Shown here piece after piece: positions 27,118 through 36,207 of a DNA stretch of 64,000 nt. The DNA is from Marinitoga litoralis (GTDB lineage Bacteria; Thermotogota; Thermotogae; Petrotogales; Petrotogaceae): contig NZ_JAFBDI010000005.1 of NCBI RefSeq assembly GCF_016908145.1, positions 19,414 through 83,413 of the forward strand. Direction: 5' to 3'. The stretch's first letter is position 1, and every line of letters starts with the position of its first letter. Below the pieces are notes generated by a model. The model did no database searches and had not been told where the DNA came from. It saw only the letters and a list, made by a program, of their open reading frames with translations. The position numbers were made by a program, and so were the translations under genes.

Positions 27118-27582
27118 CTAATAATGATATTTTTCATTGTTATTTATTTTAAATGCTCTATATATTTGTTCTAACAATAATAAGACTGCCATTTCATGAG
27201 TAAATGTCATTTTTGATATAGATAATAAAAAATCTGCATTATTTCTAATGTATTCATGATGACCTAATGGCCCACCTATAAAAAATGAAATATTCTTTTT
27301 ACCAATCCTCCATCTTTCTATTTTATTAGCAAATTCTATAGATGGTAATTGTTCGCCTCTTTCATCTAAAACTACTTTAAAAACATCTGGTAAAAAATAT
27401 TTCTCAAACTTCACTTTATCTTGATTTTTATATTCTTCAGGTGTTATTTTATTTAAATCATTTGATAGTGGCAATTCTATTAATTCCACTTTGTCATACT
27501 TTCTGTTCCATTTTAAATATTGTTCAATACCTAATTTTATAAATTTTGTTTTAGGTTTACCAATTACAAAAATTTTAACCAT
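27118..27582 (-). CDS. rlmH: 23S rRNA pseudouridine-1915 N3-methyltransferase
   Basis: SPOUT-class methyltransferase that modifies pseudouridine 1915 in helix 69 of 23S rRNA. The SAM-binding trefoil-knot motif FFIGGPLGHHE and the C-terminal LSISKMTFTHEMAVLLLLEQIYRA (too long to be chance) are typical; 154 aa is the usual size. It follows rodA by 11 bases. Confidence 0.95.
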   Translation of the reverse strand: MVKIFVIGKPKTKFIKLGIEQYLKWNRKYDKVELIELPLSNDLNKITPEEYKNQDKVKFEKYFLPDVFKVVLDERGEQLPSIEFANKIERWRIGKKNISFFIGGPLGHHEYIRNNADFLLSISKMTFTHEMAVLLLLEQIYRAFKINNNEKYHY

Positions 27583-27593
27583 ATAATCATCCT

Positions 27594-28706
27594 TTACTCA
27601 TTATCTAAATAATTTTCATCTGTATATGTTTCTGTAGTCGCTATCCCTTTAGTTACTAAACCCAATAATATAGAAAACGTAATTATTTGACTTCCACCAT
27701 ATGAAATTAATGGTAAAGGTACTCCTGTTATTGGCATAATCCCCAAATTCATACCAATATTTTCATATACATGGAAAAAGATTATTACTATTGTGCCAAA
27801 ATATATATATTTCCAAAATTTTCTCTGTGTTTTATTTGCGTATATATAAATCCTATATATTAATATAGCATATAATAATACGATAAATAATATTCCAAAA
27901 AATCCTAATTCTTCTCCTATTACAGATATAATGAAATCATTATGATCCTCTGGAACAAAATTAGATAAATTCATAAATCCATTTAAATAACCTTTTCCAA
28001 ATAATCCACCAGAACCTATAGCTCTTGTTGCTTGTAACATATTGTAAGCCACACCTGCTGCATTTTTTTCTGGAAATAAAAATCCTATAATTCTAGCTCT
28101 TTGATAGTCTTTCATAAAATAAAAAGCAAAAGGTGATGAAAATAACATTAAAAATAATGATGTTTTCCATGTTCTTTCATGTTGTCCAGATACATAGGTT
28201 AATAAGAACCATAACCCAAATGTAAATAACGTCATGCCCAAATCTGGTTGTTTGAATATAAGTCCTAATCCAAGTAATGTTGTTAAAGATAATATATAAT
28301 ATGCTTTTTTATTTTTTTCTGACAGATATTTTGCAAAAATCACTAGAGTAAAAATTAAAAATAAGTGTGAAGGTTGAATACCTATTGGTCCTAATCTTAT
28401 CCATCTTCTTGCACCATATCTAGCTCTTTCAAATAATAAAACATATATAAGTAAAAAAAACGTTATTCCATACAAGTATGGAATAATATTTTTTATTATT
28501 CTTTCTTTTAAGAAAAAAACAAAAAAGAATGCAATAATACCTAGTATTGAAAATACTATTTGTTTATAATAATTTTCTTCTATTGATTCATTATACGTTG
28601 CAGTTCTTACCATTAAAATACCTATAATTAATAATAAAAAATATATGAGAGGAACAATTATTTCAAATTTTCTCATTCTTTCAAATGGTTCTACTTTTAA
28701 ATTCAC
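27594..28706 (-). CDS. rodA: Rod-shape SEDS glycosyltransferase RodA
   Basis: SEDS-family peptidoglycan glycosyltransferase with about ten membrane helices, partner of PBP2. The motifs RARYGARRWI, PDLGMT and the C-terminal PLPLISYGGSQI are present; 370 aa is typical. The GTG at 28706 overlaps the stop of the HD-GYP gene (GTGA), with AGGAGG upstream. A terminator-like palindrome lies inside the gene at 28463-28486 with a T8 run on the minus strand. The gene is separated from the mre cluster by about 3 kb and is on the opposite strand. Confidence 0.95.
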   Translation of the reverse strand: MNLKVEPFERMRKFEIIVPLIYFLLLIIGILMVRTATYNESIEENYYKQIVFSILGIIAFFFVFFLKERIIKNIIPYLYGITFFLLIYVLLFERARYGARRWIRLGPIGIQPSHLFLIFTLVIFAKYLSEKNKKAYYILSLTTLLGLGLIFKQPDLGMTLFTFGLWFLLTYVSGQHERTWKTSLFLMLFSSPFAFYFMKDYQRARIIGFLFPEKNAAGVAYNMLQATRAIGSGGLFGKGYLNGFMNLSNFVPEDHNDFIISVIGEELGFFGILFIVLLYAILIYRIYIYANKTQRKFWKYIYFGTIVIIFFHVYENIGMNLGIMPITGVPLPLISYGGSQIITFSILLGLVTKGIATTETYTDENYLDNE

Positions 28707-30751
28707 AAATACTTCCTCCTAAGAAATTCTGTAAATTGTTTTGCTAAATCTGGATCAAATTGTTTTCCCGCATTCCTTTCTATATCTTCAATAACATCTT
28801 GTATAGACTTTGCTTTTTTATATGGTCTTATAGTTATCATTGCATCAAAACTATCGGCTAAAGTAATTATACGTGATATATAAGGGATTTCCTCACCAGA
28901 AAGCTTATCAGGATAACCATTTCCATCGAATCTTTCATGATGATGTTTTGCAATTATTGAAAATTCCGAAAGATATGGGTTACTTGCTAATAATTCATAA
29001 CTTTTCACTGGATGTTCTTTTACTATTTCATATTCTTCATCATTTAATCTGCCTGGTTTATTTAATATAGATTGCGGTACAAAAAATTTCCCTATATCAT
29101 GTGTAATCCCAGCCCAGTAAACCTTTTTTATTTCTTCATTATCTAAGTTTATATATTCTGCAAATTCAGATGCAATATCTGCAACTCTTTCAGAATGCCC
29201 GTGAGTATATTTATCATAATATTCTAACGCTTTTATTAAAATTAATATAATATTTTTATGTAGCTGTCCTTCTGTTTTTGATATTCTTTTCAAGCGAATG
29301 AATATGGAGGATATTATAGAAAATGTCTCTAATATTTTTATAGATTCTTCACTAAAAGGAATGTTTTCTTTAGAATCTAAAGAAATCTGACCAATAACAT
29401 AATCATTTATTTTCAATGGAGATAATATACTTCTTTTAAAAGGTTTGCTAGCTTTTAATATCTTGTTATAATTATCTTCTGAAAGAATTATCTTATCCTC
29501 TTCAAGAATATTTTCATATTCTGTTGTTTTATTAACAAAAACAAATGTTTTTTCATCAAATTCAATTGTTTTTAATATATTATAATCATGACCATATGAA
29601 GAAACATATTTCCATTTTCCATCTTCTCTAAGAACTATACTTCCATAATCTGCATTTGGAATTAATTCAATTATTGTTTTTAATAGTTCATCAAAAAATG
29701 ATTTTTCATCATAATTTTTTAATACTATATTTGATATTACTTTTAAAAAAGTATCAAATTTTTTAATATTATTTTCTAATTCTTTTTTGGTTTTAATTAA
29801 CTGCTCATTAGAAGTTTGTAATTTATTATATGCAGATTCTTTTTCAACTATTACTTTTTTCAAACTATTTACTATATCATTATATGAATTTTTTAAACTA
29901 TTTATCTCATCAATTTTAAATTCTTTTTGATATACATCACCAAATTCATTTAAAGACTTATGAGTTGTTAAATTTTTTGAAAACTCTTCTACATCATCAA
30001 TAATATCTTCTTTTAATTCTTTATATATTTTTATTTTAAGTAGATTATATATTACTCCGATTAAAAAACTAATTATAGCTAATAAACTTAGATATAATTT
30101 TACTTCAATACTATAATTTAAATTGTAATAATACTCTTCACCATAATAATCAAATGTTGTTGTTATTGAAAAAATATTGTTTTTAATATTATTTTTTGTA
30201 ATAATTTCTTTTTTAGATAGTATAGACTTAAGTTCATTTAATAACAATTCTTTTTGGAAATACATCAATAATAATCCACCAAATATTTGTTTATCAATTA
30301 TTTCATAATAATATGGTACCATGTATATTATATAATCATTAAAATTATAATATTTTATTCCACTTTTTAAAGATTCTATATTATCATTAATATACTCTAT
30401 GATTTTATCATCTAAAACATCATTTGGATATGATACATTTATAATATCCATTGATGGCTTATAATCAATTATTTTACTAACCAAAGGATTATCCTCTACA
30501 ATATTTTTTATTATTTCAACATTATTTACTGAATAAGGATATATTTCTGCAATAAGTTTGCTATTTGAAAAAATTCTAATCCTCTGGTTTTTTATCATAT
30601 TATTAATTTTGACACATTGAATATTTGTAATATCTCTTAATTTTCTATATTCATAAAACCCAACTAAGATTGTAGTAGTTAATAAAACTACTACAATAGT
30701 ATAAATTAGTGATTTTTTTATAAACGTTTTAACATAATCATTCAAATTCAT
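28703..30751 (-). CDS. Membrane HD-GYP phosphodiesterase with GAF domain
   Basis: 682-aa c-di-GMP-type phosphodiesterase. Layout: N-terminal helix (about 12-32), an extracytoplasmic sensor region (about 33-205), second helix (about 207-230), a HAMP-like/coiled-coil stretch to about 330, a GAF domain (about 335-470), and a C-terminal HD-GYP domain with HSERVAD, HDIGKFFVP, HHERFDGNGYP. ATG 30751 follows a GGTGA site; the GTG at 30760 is within it. It overlaps the end of a solute-binding protein gene, suggesting that protein supplies the signal. Confidence 0.92.
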   Translation of the reverse strand: MNLNDYVKTFIKKSLIYTIVVVLLTTTILVGFYEYRKLRDITNIQCVKINNMIKNQRIRIFSNSKLIAEIYPYSVNNVEIIKNIVEDNPLVSKIIDYKPSMDIINVSYPNDVLDDKIIEYINDNIESLKSGIKYYNFNDYIIYMVPYYYEIIDKQIFGGLLLMYFQKELLLNELKSILSKKEIITKNNIKNNIFSITTTFDYYGEEYYYNLNYSIEVKLYLSLLAIISFLIGVIYNLLKIKIYKELKEDIIDDVEEFSKNLTTHKSLNEFGDVYQKEFKIDEINSLKNSYNDIVNSLKKVIVEKESAYNKLQTSNEQLIKTKKELENNIKKFDTFLKVISNIVLKNYDEKSFFDELLKTIIELIPNADYGSIVLREDGKWKYVSSYGHDYNILKTIEFDEKTFVFVNKTTEYENILEEDKIILSEDNYNKILKASKPFKRSILSPLKINDYVIGQISLDSKENIPFSEESIKILETFSIISSIFIRLKRISKTEGQLHKNIILILIKALEYYDKYTHGHSERVADIASEFAEYINLDNEEIKKVYWAGITHDIGKFFVPQSILNKPGRLNDEEYEIVKEHPVKSYELLASNPYLSEFSIIAKHHHERFDGNGYPDKLSGEEIPYISRIITLADSFDAMITIRPYKKAKSIQDVIEDIERNAGKQFDPDLAKQFTEFLRRKYL

Positions 30752-30752
30752 A

Positions 30753-31424
30753 TTATTCACCTATCAAGTTATCATTTCTATATTTTATAATTAACATATT
30801 TATTTTTTCTAATAAATTTCTATCTTTTACTCCAATTCCAATATCATTTTTAGTTAATGGTTCTCCATATATTTCAACAGGATATTTTTTTGATATCCAA
30901 ATTGCATTAAAAAGATCAAAAAATGCTCCATCAACTTTTTTATTCAATAATGAATTTAAACATTCTTCATTTGTTTCATATACTATATAATCAATATTTT
31001 TACCTTCCTCCGTCCATTTTTTCACAGTAATATGTCCTGTTGAATTTCTTTTAACTGCAAATTTATTTATATTTTCACTTCCTTTTAATTTTAATATTAC
31101 TAATCCTGTTGTTAAATATGGAATTGAAAAATTAATAAATTTTTTCCTTTCTTCCGTTATATGTATACCACCTATTATAATATCCATATTATTTAATCCT
31201 TTTTCTAATAAATCTGGAAATGAATAAATATAGATGTTTATTTTTTCATCTAAATCTTTTGATAATAATTTTATAATATTAATATCAATTCCTTTTAATA
31301 AGTATCCGTCATTTGTTTCTTCGAAATATGCAAATGGCTCTGTCAAAGCTATTCCTATATTTAATATAGCAAAAATATTTAATTGGATAATTATGATAAT
31401 TATGAAAACTATGATATTTTTCAT
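30753..31424 (-). CDS. Family 3 solute-binding protein, probably a sensor subunit
   Basis: 223-aa periplasmic binding protein of the amino-acid (SBP_bac_3) type with an N-terminal signal peptide (about 1-18). Motifs such as GIDINIIKLLSKDL and DIIIGGIHITEERKKFINFSIPY match the family. No permease or ATPase gene is nearby; its 3' end is directly followed by the HD-GYP gene start. It therefore probably senses a ligand for the HD-GYP protein rather than serving import (inference). Confidence 0.85.
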   Translation of the reverse strand: MKNIIVFIIIIIIQLNIFAILNIGIALTEPFAYFEETNDGYLLKGIDINIIKLLSKDLDEKINIYIYSFPDLLEKGLNNMDIIIGGIHITEERKKFINFSIPYLTTGLVILKLKGSENINKFAVKRNSTGHITVKKWTEEGKNIDYIVYETNEECLNSLLNKKVDGAFFDLFNAIWISKKYPVEIYGEPLTKNDIGIGVKDRNLLEKINMLIIKYRNDNLIGE

Positions 31425-31543
31425 CTTTTCACCACCAAAAATTTGGTTTTTATAGTATAATACTATTATATAGATAATTATATCATATATTTTTAAACTA
31501 TTTTCATTTTATTATTTATAAAATTTTAAAATTGAGGGGTATT

Positions 31544-32263
31544 ATGAAAATCAATATTATTGGACCTGGGAAGGTTGGTAAAAGTTTATATAATTGTTTT
31601 TTAGAAAAAAATTTTGAGGTTTGTTTAATTGATAAAAATTTTGATTATAACAATACTATTAGTGGTATTATACTAATAACTTCTCAAGATGAAAATATTA
31701 TTTCCATTTGGAATAATATAAATGATATTTCTAATATTACTGCTGTAGGACATTGCAGTGGATATTTAGATTCATCTTTCTTTGGTAATATTCCACATTT
31801 TTCAATGCATCCTAATTTTCCTTTTTCTTCTGTTCTTAAGTGTAATATGATAAAGGGTATTACATGGGGTATAGAAGGTAATGAAAAAGGTTTAGAGATT
31901 GCTAAGAAATTAGTTGATAGTTTAGAAGGTAAATATGTTATAATACCACAAAATAAAAAGAAATTATATCACTTAGCTGCAGTAATAGCATCTAATTTTT
32001 CGTATGCTTTAATAAAAATGAGTAAAGATATATATGACGATTTAGGTATAGACAATATTGATCATTTAATAGAATTAAGTATTAAATCATTGAATAACAT
32101 AAAAGAAAAAGGTTTAAGAAATGCTTTAACAGGTCCTGTTGCAAGGAATGATATAAAAACAATTGAAGAGGAAAAATTAGAATTTAATAATTTCTTTGGA
32201 AATCCATATGTATATGATTTTTTTATTGATATCCTCTACAAAATCAAGGAGGGAGAAAAATGA
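31544..32263 (+). CDS. Rossmann-fold dehydrogenase-like protein beside panB
   Basis: 239-aa NAD(P)-binding protein: the dinucleotide motif GPGKVGKSL lies at the N-terminus, followed by a C-terminal helical 6PGDH/DUF2520-like domain. ATG 31544 follows GAGGGG; the TTG at 31532 starts inside that site. It overlaps panB by 4 bases. The fold and the neighbour make it a candidate for the ketopantoate reductase step (PanE-like), otherwise unassigned in the window; this is inference, as the sequence is not a classic PanE. Confidence 0.8.
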   Translation: MKINIIGPGKVGKSLYNCFLEKNFEVCLIDKNFDYNNTISGIILITSQDENIISIWNNINDISNITAVGHCSGYLDSSFFGNIPHFSMHPNFPFSSVLKCNMIKGITWGIEGNEKGLEIAKKLVDSLEGKYVIIPQNKKKLYHLAAVIASNFSYALIKMSKDIYDDLGIDNIDHLIELSIKSLNNIKEKGLRNALTGPVARNDIKTIEEEKLEFNNFFGNPYVYDFFIDILYKIKEGEK

Positions 32264-33066
32264 GTATAAAAAAAATATTGAAAATGAAGAATAAAGAGAA
32301 AATTGCTATGATTACAGCATATGATTATATAAGTGCAAAAATTGCAGAAGCTGCTGGAATAGATTTAATTTTAGTAGGTGATTCAGCTTCAAATGTTATG
32401 TTAGGTAATGAAGACACTGTAAAAATCGGAATGGAAGAGATGTTAATATTTATAAAAGCTGTGAAAAAAGGTGCTCCAAATACTTTCGTTATTGGAGATA
32501 TGCCCTTTTTAAGCTATCAAGTATCAGAATCTGAAGCTATTAAAAATGCTGGTCTTATTTTAAAAGCTGGGGCCGATGCTGTTAAACTTGAAGGTGGAAA
32601 ACATGTTGCGCCTTTAGTAAATAAAATGGTGAATTATGGCATTCCGGTAATGGGGCATATTGGATTTACTCCTCAATCATATAAGCAAATTGGAATTTCA
32701 TCAAAAGGTAAATCTAAAACTGAGGAAGAATTATTAATTGAAAGCGCTATTTCATTAGAAGAAGCTGGAGTATTTTCTATTGTTTTAGAAATGGTAACTG
32801 AACCAGTAGCAAAAAAAATTACTGAATCTTTATCAATACCTACTATAGGCATTGGTGCTGGAAGATTTTGTGATGGTCAAGTATTAGTATGGCATGATTT
32901 TCTTGGTTTAAATAAAGATTTTGAACCAAAGTTTTTAAAAAGATATTTAAATGGTTTTGAATTATTTAAAGAAGCTATTGAAAATTACTCCAAAGATGTA
33001 AAAAATGGTATTTTCCCTTCTGTAGAAAATGTTTTTAATCCTGTAGAAGGTAGTGATCAAAAATAA
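32260..33066 (+). CDS. panB: 3-methyl-2-oxobutanoate hydroxymethyltransferase
   Basis: PanB makes ketopantoate from 2-oxoisovalerate and methylene-tetrahydrofolate in pantothenate/CoA synthesis. Motifs MITAYDYISAKIAE, ILVGDSASNVMLG, KLEGG and GIGAGRFCDGQVLV are present; 268 aa is typical. Its start overlaps the Rossmann gene (ATGA). Its stop TAA at 33064-33066 lies in a CAAAAATAA context where the biotin ligase frame continues in the -1 frame. Confidence 0.95.
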   Translation: MSIKKILKMKNKEKIAMITAYDYISAKIAEAAGIDLILVGDSASNVMLGNEDTVKIGMEEMLIFIKAVKKGAPNTFVIGDMPFLSYQVSESEAIKNAGLILKAGADAVKLEGGKHVAPLVNKMVNYGIPVMGHIGFTPQSYKQIGISSKGKSKTEEELLIESAISLEEAGVFSIVLEMVTEPVAKKITESLSIPTIGIGAGRFCDGQVLVWHDFLGLNKDFEPKFLKRYLNGFELFKEAIENYSKDVKNGIFPSVENVFNPVEGSDQK

Positions 33067-33803
33067 TTGGTGATAAAACAATATATTTTGATGCTATAGA
33101 TTCAACAAATAAATATTTAAAAGAACATTGGAAAGAATTACCTTCAGAAACTGTTGTTTGGGCTGCAAAACAATATGGTGGATATGGTAGAATGAAAAGA
33201 GAATGGGTATCTCCTAGAGGTGGTCTTTGGTTTTCAGTATTGTTTAAGCCAAAAAATAGACCCATGAACCCTTGGCATTATGTTAGACTTTATACAATGG
33301 CTGTTAAAGACGTACTTAAAAAATATAAACTTAATACAATAATAAAATGGCCAAATGATTTATTAGTAGATAATAAGAAAATTTGTGGAATATTGGGTGA
33401 AGGAATATATACCGGTAAAACTTTTGCTGCTATCATTGTAGGTATTGGTTTAAATGTAAATAATCATATACCTGATGAACTAAAAGATATAGCTACTAGT
33501 TATATTGATGAAAAAAATAAAGAATTAAATTTAGAAAGATTATTAAAACAAATAAATAACACTGCTTACTATGATTATTATATTAAATATTTTAAAAATA
33601 ATACAATTTCCATTTTCACAAAAAAATGGATAAGTAATCTTAACATAAGAAACGGAGATTTTATAAAAATCATCTCTCAAAATGGAGAAAAACGTGGTAA
33701 AATTGTTTCAATACATGGGGACTATTTAGAAGTAATGTTCGAAGATGGAATTATAGAAAATGTTTATGCTGGAGAGGTTTCTTTAAGAAAGGAGAGTGTG
33801 TAA
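33066..33803 (+). CDS. birA: Biotin-protein ligase with non-canonical start
   Basis: Biotin-[acetyl-CoA carboxylase] ligase, attaching biotin to carrier-protein lysines. The conserved N-terminal YFDAIDSTNKY and the AAKQYGGYGR biotin-loop precursor lie upstream of the first ATG (33192), so starting there would lose essential residues. The frame is open back to a TGA at 33054 but holds no ATG, GTG or TTG; candidates are ATT 33066, ATA 33063, or a -1 frameshift from panB. From 33066 the protein is 245 aa, normal for a ligase without a DNA-binding domain. Central IKWPNDLL and GIGLNVN are present. Confidence 0.85.
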   Translation: MGDKTIYFDAIDSTNKYLKEHWKELPSETVVWAAKQYGGYGRMKREWVSPRGGLWFSVLFKPKNRPMNPWHYVRLYTMAVKDVLKKYKLNTIIKWPNDLLVDNKKICGILGEGIYTGKTFAAIIVGIGLNVNNHIPDELKDIATSYIDEKNKELNLERLLKQINNTAYYDYYIKYFKNNTISIFTKKWISNLNIRNGDFIKIISQNGEKRGKIVSIHGDYLEVMFEDGIIENVYAGEVSLRKESV

Positions 33804-33804
33804 G

Positions 33805-34335
33805 GTGGATATTGATCCAAAAAAATTAAAGGTTTTAATATCAGAAGAAGAAATATTAGAAAAAGCAAAAGAATTAGGAAAACAAATTACTGAATATTAT
33901 AAAGATGTTGATGATGAAATTATTGCTGTTTGTGCATTAAAAGGATCTGTTCATTTCTTTTCTGATTTAGTAAAAAATATTGATCATGACATGAAATATT
34001 ATTTTGTTAGAGTTTCTAGTTATCATGGTGGAACAGCATCAACAGGTTCTATTACTGTCAACAGCTGGACAAATGAACCAATAGAAGGAAAACATGTTCT
34101 CCTAATAGAAGATATTGTTGATACTGGAAATACAATTAAATTTTTGATTAATGAATTAAAAAAACAAAATCCCGCCTCAATTAAATTAACTTCATTACTT
34201 ATTAAAAACGCTCACGACCACGGTATTCATGTTGACTTCCCAGGTTTTGTTATAGATAATTATTTTGTTATTGGATATGGTTTAGATTATGATGAAAAAT
34301 ACAGAAATTTGCCTTTCATTGGGTATGTTGAATAA
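33805..34335 (+). CDS. hpt: Hypoxanthine phosphoribosyltransferase
   Basis: Purine salvage enzyme joining hypoxanthine or guanine to PRPP. The PRPP motif EDIVDTGNTI and the flexible-loop region SSYHGG are clear. The GTG at 33805 is chosen as start, one base after the birA stop and 6 bases from a GGAGAG site; GTG 33796 would overlap that site. It works with the downstream purine nucleoside phosphorylase. Confidence 0.94.
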   Translation: MDIDPKKLKVLISEEEILEKAKELGKQITEYYKDVDDEIIAVCALKGSVHFFSDLVKNIDHDMKYYFVRVSSYHGGTASTGSITVNSWTNEPIEGKHVLLIEDIVDTGNTIKFLINELKKQNPASIKLTSLLIKNAHDHGIHVDFPGFVIDNYFVIGYGLDYDEKYRNLPFIGYVE

Positions 34336-34342
34336 ATTTTTG

Positions 34343-34351
34343 TGGTATAAT
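34343..34351 (+). promoter_or_regulatory. Extended -10 promoter before punA
   Basis: TGGTATAAT in the 49-base gap after hpt, 33 bases before the start of punA, without a good -35 box. The same 9-mer occurs before metK and the AAA-ATPase-like gene. Confidence 0.6.
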
Positions 34352-34384
34352 TAAATTGTTGTTAATAAGTAAGGAGGGGTATTA

Positions 34385-35218
34385 ATGAAATTTGATATTA
34401 AGCAATATGTTAATAATGTTAGAGAAGCTGCTGAATATATTAAAGGAAAAATTGATAAAAAACCTGAAATTGCAATTGTTTTAGGATCAGGTCTTCATGG
34501 AATTGCTGATAAATTGGAAAATGCATTAAGCATTTCTTATACAGAAATTCCTAATTTTCCTGTATCAACTGCACCTGGTCATAAAGGAGAATTAATGTTT
34601 GGTGAAATTTCTGGTAAGAATGTTATGTTAATGAATGGTAGATTCCATTATTACGAAGGTTATACAATGAAAGAAGTTACTTTCCCTATAAGAGTTATGC
34701 AAGAATTAGGTGTAAAAATTTTAATTGTTACAAATGCTGCTGGTGGAATGAATCCTAATTTTGAAGTTGGAAATCCTTGTATTATTACTGACCAAATTAA
34801 TTTTATGGGTGATAATCCTCTAATAGGTCCAAACTGTGAGGAATGGGGTCCAAGATTCCCAGATATGAGCGAGCCATATGACAAAAAGTTAACAGAAAAA
34901 GCTATTTCTGTTGCTAAAAAGATAGGTATTCCTGTATATACTGGAGTATATTTAGGAATTACTGGTCCAACTTTTGAAACACCAGCTGAATTGAAAATGA
35001 TGAGAAACTTTGGTGCTGATTTAGTTGGTATGTCAACAGTTCCAGAAGTTATTGTTGCAAATCATGCTGGTATTAAAGTATTAGGATTTTCTGCTGTTAC
35101 CGATAAAGCTGTACCAGAAGAATTAAAACCTGTAACAGCTGAAGAAGTAATTGAAATTGCTAATAGAACTGGTGAAAAAATTGCAGACATTATTTTAGCG
35201 TTATTGGGTGAAATTTAG
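34385..35218 (+). CDS. punA: Purine nucleoside phosphorylase
   Basis: Class I (trimeric type) purine nucleoside phosphorylase, releasing hypoxanthine or guanine and ribose 1-phosphate from nucleosides. Visible motifs: VLGSGLHGI, APGHKGELMFG, GRFHYYEGYT and TNAAGGMNP; 277 aa is typical. AGGAGGGG precedes the ATG. Together with hpt it forms a salvage pair. Confidence 0.95.
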   Translation: MKFDIKQYVNNVREAAEYIKGKIDKKPEIAIVLGSGLHGIADKLENALSISYTEIPNFPVSTAPGHKGELMFGEISGKNVMLMNGRFHYYEGYTMKEVTFPIRVMQELGVKILIVTNAAGGMNPNFEVGNPCIITDQINFMGDNPLIGPNCEEWGPRFPDMSEPYDKKLTEKAISVAKKIGIPVYTGVYLGITGPTFETPAELKMMRNFGADLVGMSTVPEVIVANHAGIKVLGFSAVTDKAVPEELKPVTAEEVIEIANRTGEKIADIILALLGEI

Positions 35219-36198
35219 TGAAAAAGTTTTTTTTTCTAATTTTTCTGTTTATTTCATTTAATCTATTTGCTCAAAAAATTGATATATATAATAAGATATT
35301 CTATAAACCAGGATTACACATGGAGTTGTACACAGACTCCATGTTTTTGAATTTTGAGTATATATTATTATTAAAGTATTCATATATGAATTCTTCTGAC
35401 TTATTAAAATATGTTTGGGCACAAGATAGAACATTAATTGGCGGTCAAATGTATGTAGAATCAAGTTATTATACTCATGCTATATCTTCTAGTAATGCTA
35501 TTGGATTATTGCAATTAAAACCTATTGTCGCTAATGATTTAGGAATTGACAATTTATTTGATCCTATAGATAATATTACTGGAGCAACAATATACCATTC
35601 ATATTTATATAAAATTTTGCAATCTGAAAAATCTCAAATTGCTGCATATTACCAAGGTCCCACTTCGGTATTAAAAAATGGAATTAATTCTGCTGGATTA
35701 AGCTATTATAATAAGGTTAAAAAAGCGCAAAAAAATTATAAAAATACTAAAGTTTATTCTCCTATATTATTTGGAATTCAAGGAAATGTATCGCAAAATT
35801 ATTTGAATTTAGATACATTTCAAGGTTTAGCATATAAAACATTCGAATTTTATTCCACTCAAAATGTTGAATTTATAAAAAACAATATTAATAATTTTGA
35901 TATTAATTTTGGATTTCTGTATTTTCCAAAATCTAACTTTGCATTAGGATCTTCATTTGGAACAAATAATAGTTTTTATCTTAGAACTGGTTATCCATGG
36001 AATCAAAATATTATTTCATTAAATACTTCAAAAATATTGGATTCATATTATTTAACTTTAGAGAATAAGAAAGGCATATGGTTAAAACTATATATATCTG
36101 ATAATCTAAACATAATTACAGGATTTTCAGTTTTTGATATTAAATTCGGTGTATTATTTAATTCAAAATATAGAATTGGTGTATATATGAGTCTTTAG
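35218..36198 (+). CDS. Secreted lytic transglycosylase (SLT) protein
   Basis: 326-aa exported protein: signal peptide (about 1-18), then an SLT-type lytic transglycosylase domain with the catalytic glutamate in QMYVESSY, followed by SNAIGLLQLKP and AAYYQGP. The C-terminal 150 residues are a beta-rich tail of unknown function. GTG start overlaps the punA stop. The position just before fliF suggests it opens peptidoglycan for flagellar assembly (inference). A terminator-like hairpin lies 100 bases into the gene (35318-35344). Confidence 0.86.
   Translation: MKKFFFLIFLFISFNLFAQKIDIYNKIFYKPGLHMELYTDSMFLNFEYILLLKYSYMNSSDLLKYVWAQDRTLIGGQMYVESSYYTHAISSSNAIGLLQLKPIVANDLGIDNLFDPIDNITGATIYHSYLYKILQSEKSQIAAYYQGPTSVLKNGINSAGLSYYNKVKKAQKNYKNTKVYSPILFGIQGNVSQNYLNLDTFQGLAYKTFEFYSTQNVEFIKNNINNFDINFGFLYFPKSNFALGSSFGTNNSFYLRTGYPWNQNIISLNTSKILDSYYLTLENKKGIWLKLYISDNLNIITGFSVFDIKFGVLFNSKYRIGVYMSL
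35318..35344 (+). terminator. Intragenic terminator-like hairpin in the SLT gene
   Basis: Perfect 9-bp stem ACATGGAGT/ACTCCATGT with 9-base loop, followed by TTTTGAATTTTG. Possible attenuator between punA and the flagellar genes. Confidence 0.35.
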
Positions 36199-36207
36199 GG
36201 GGTTAAT

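Noticed and set aside
33192..33803. Biotin ligase starting at the first ATG
   Set aside because: That start would remove the conserved STN and glycine-rich biotin-binding region, which is encoded in frame just upstream.
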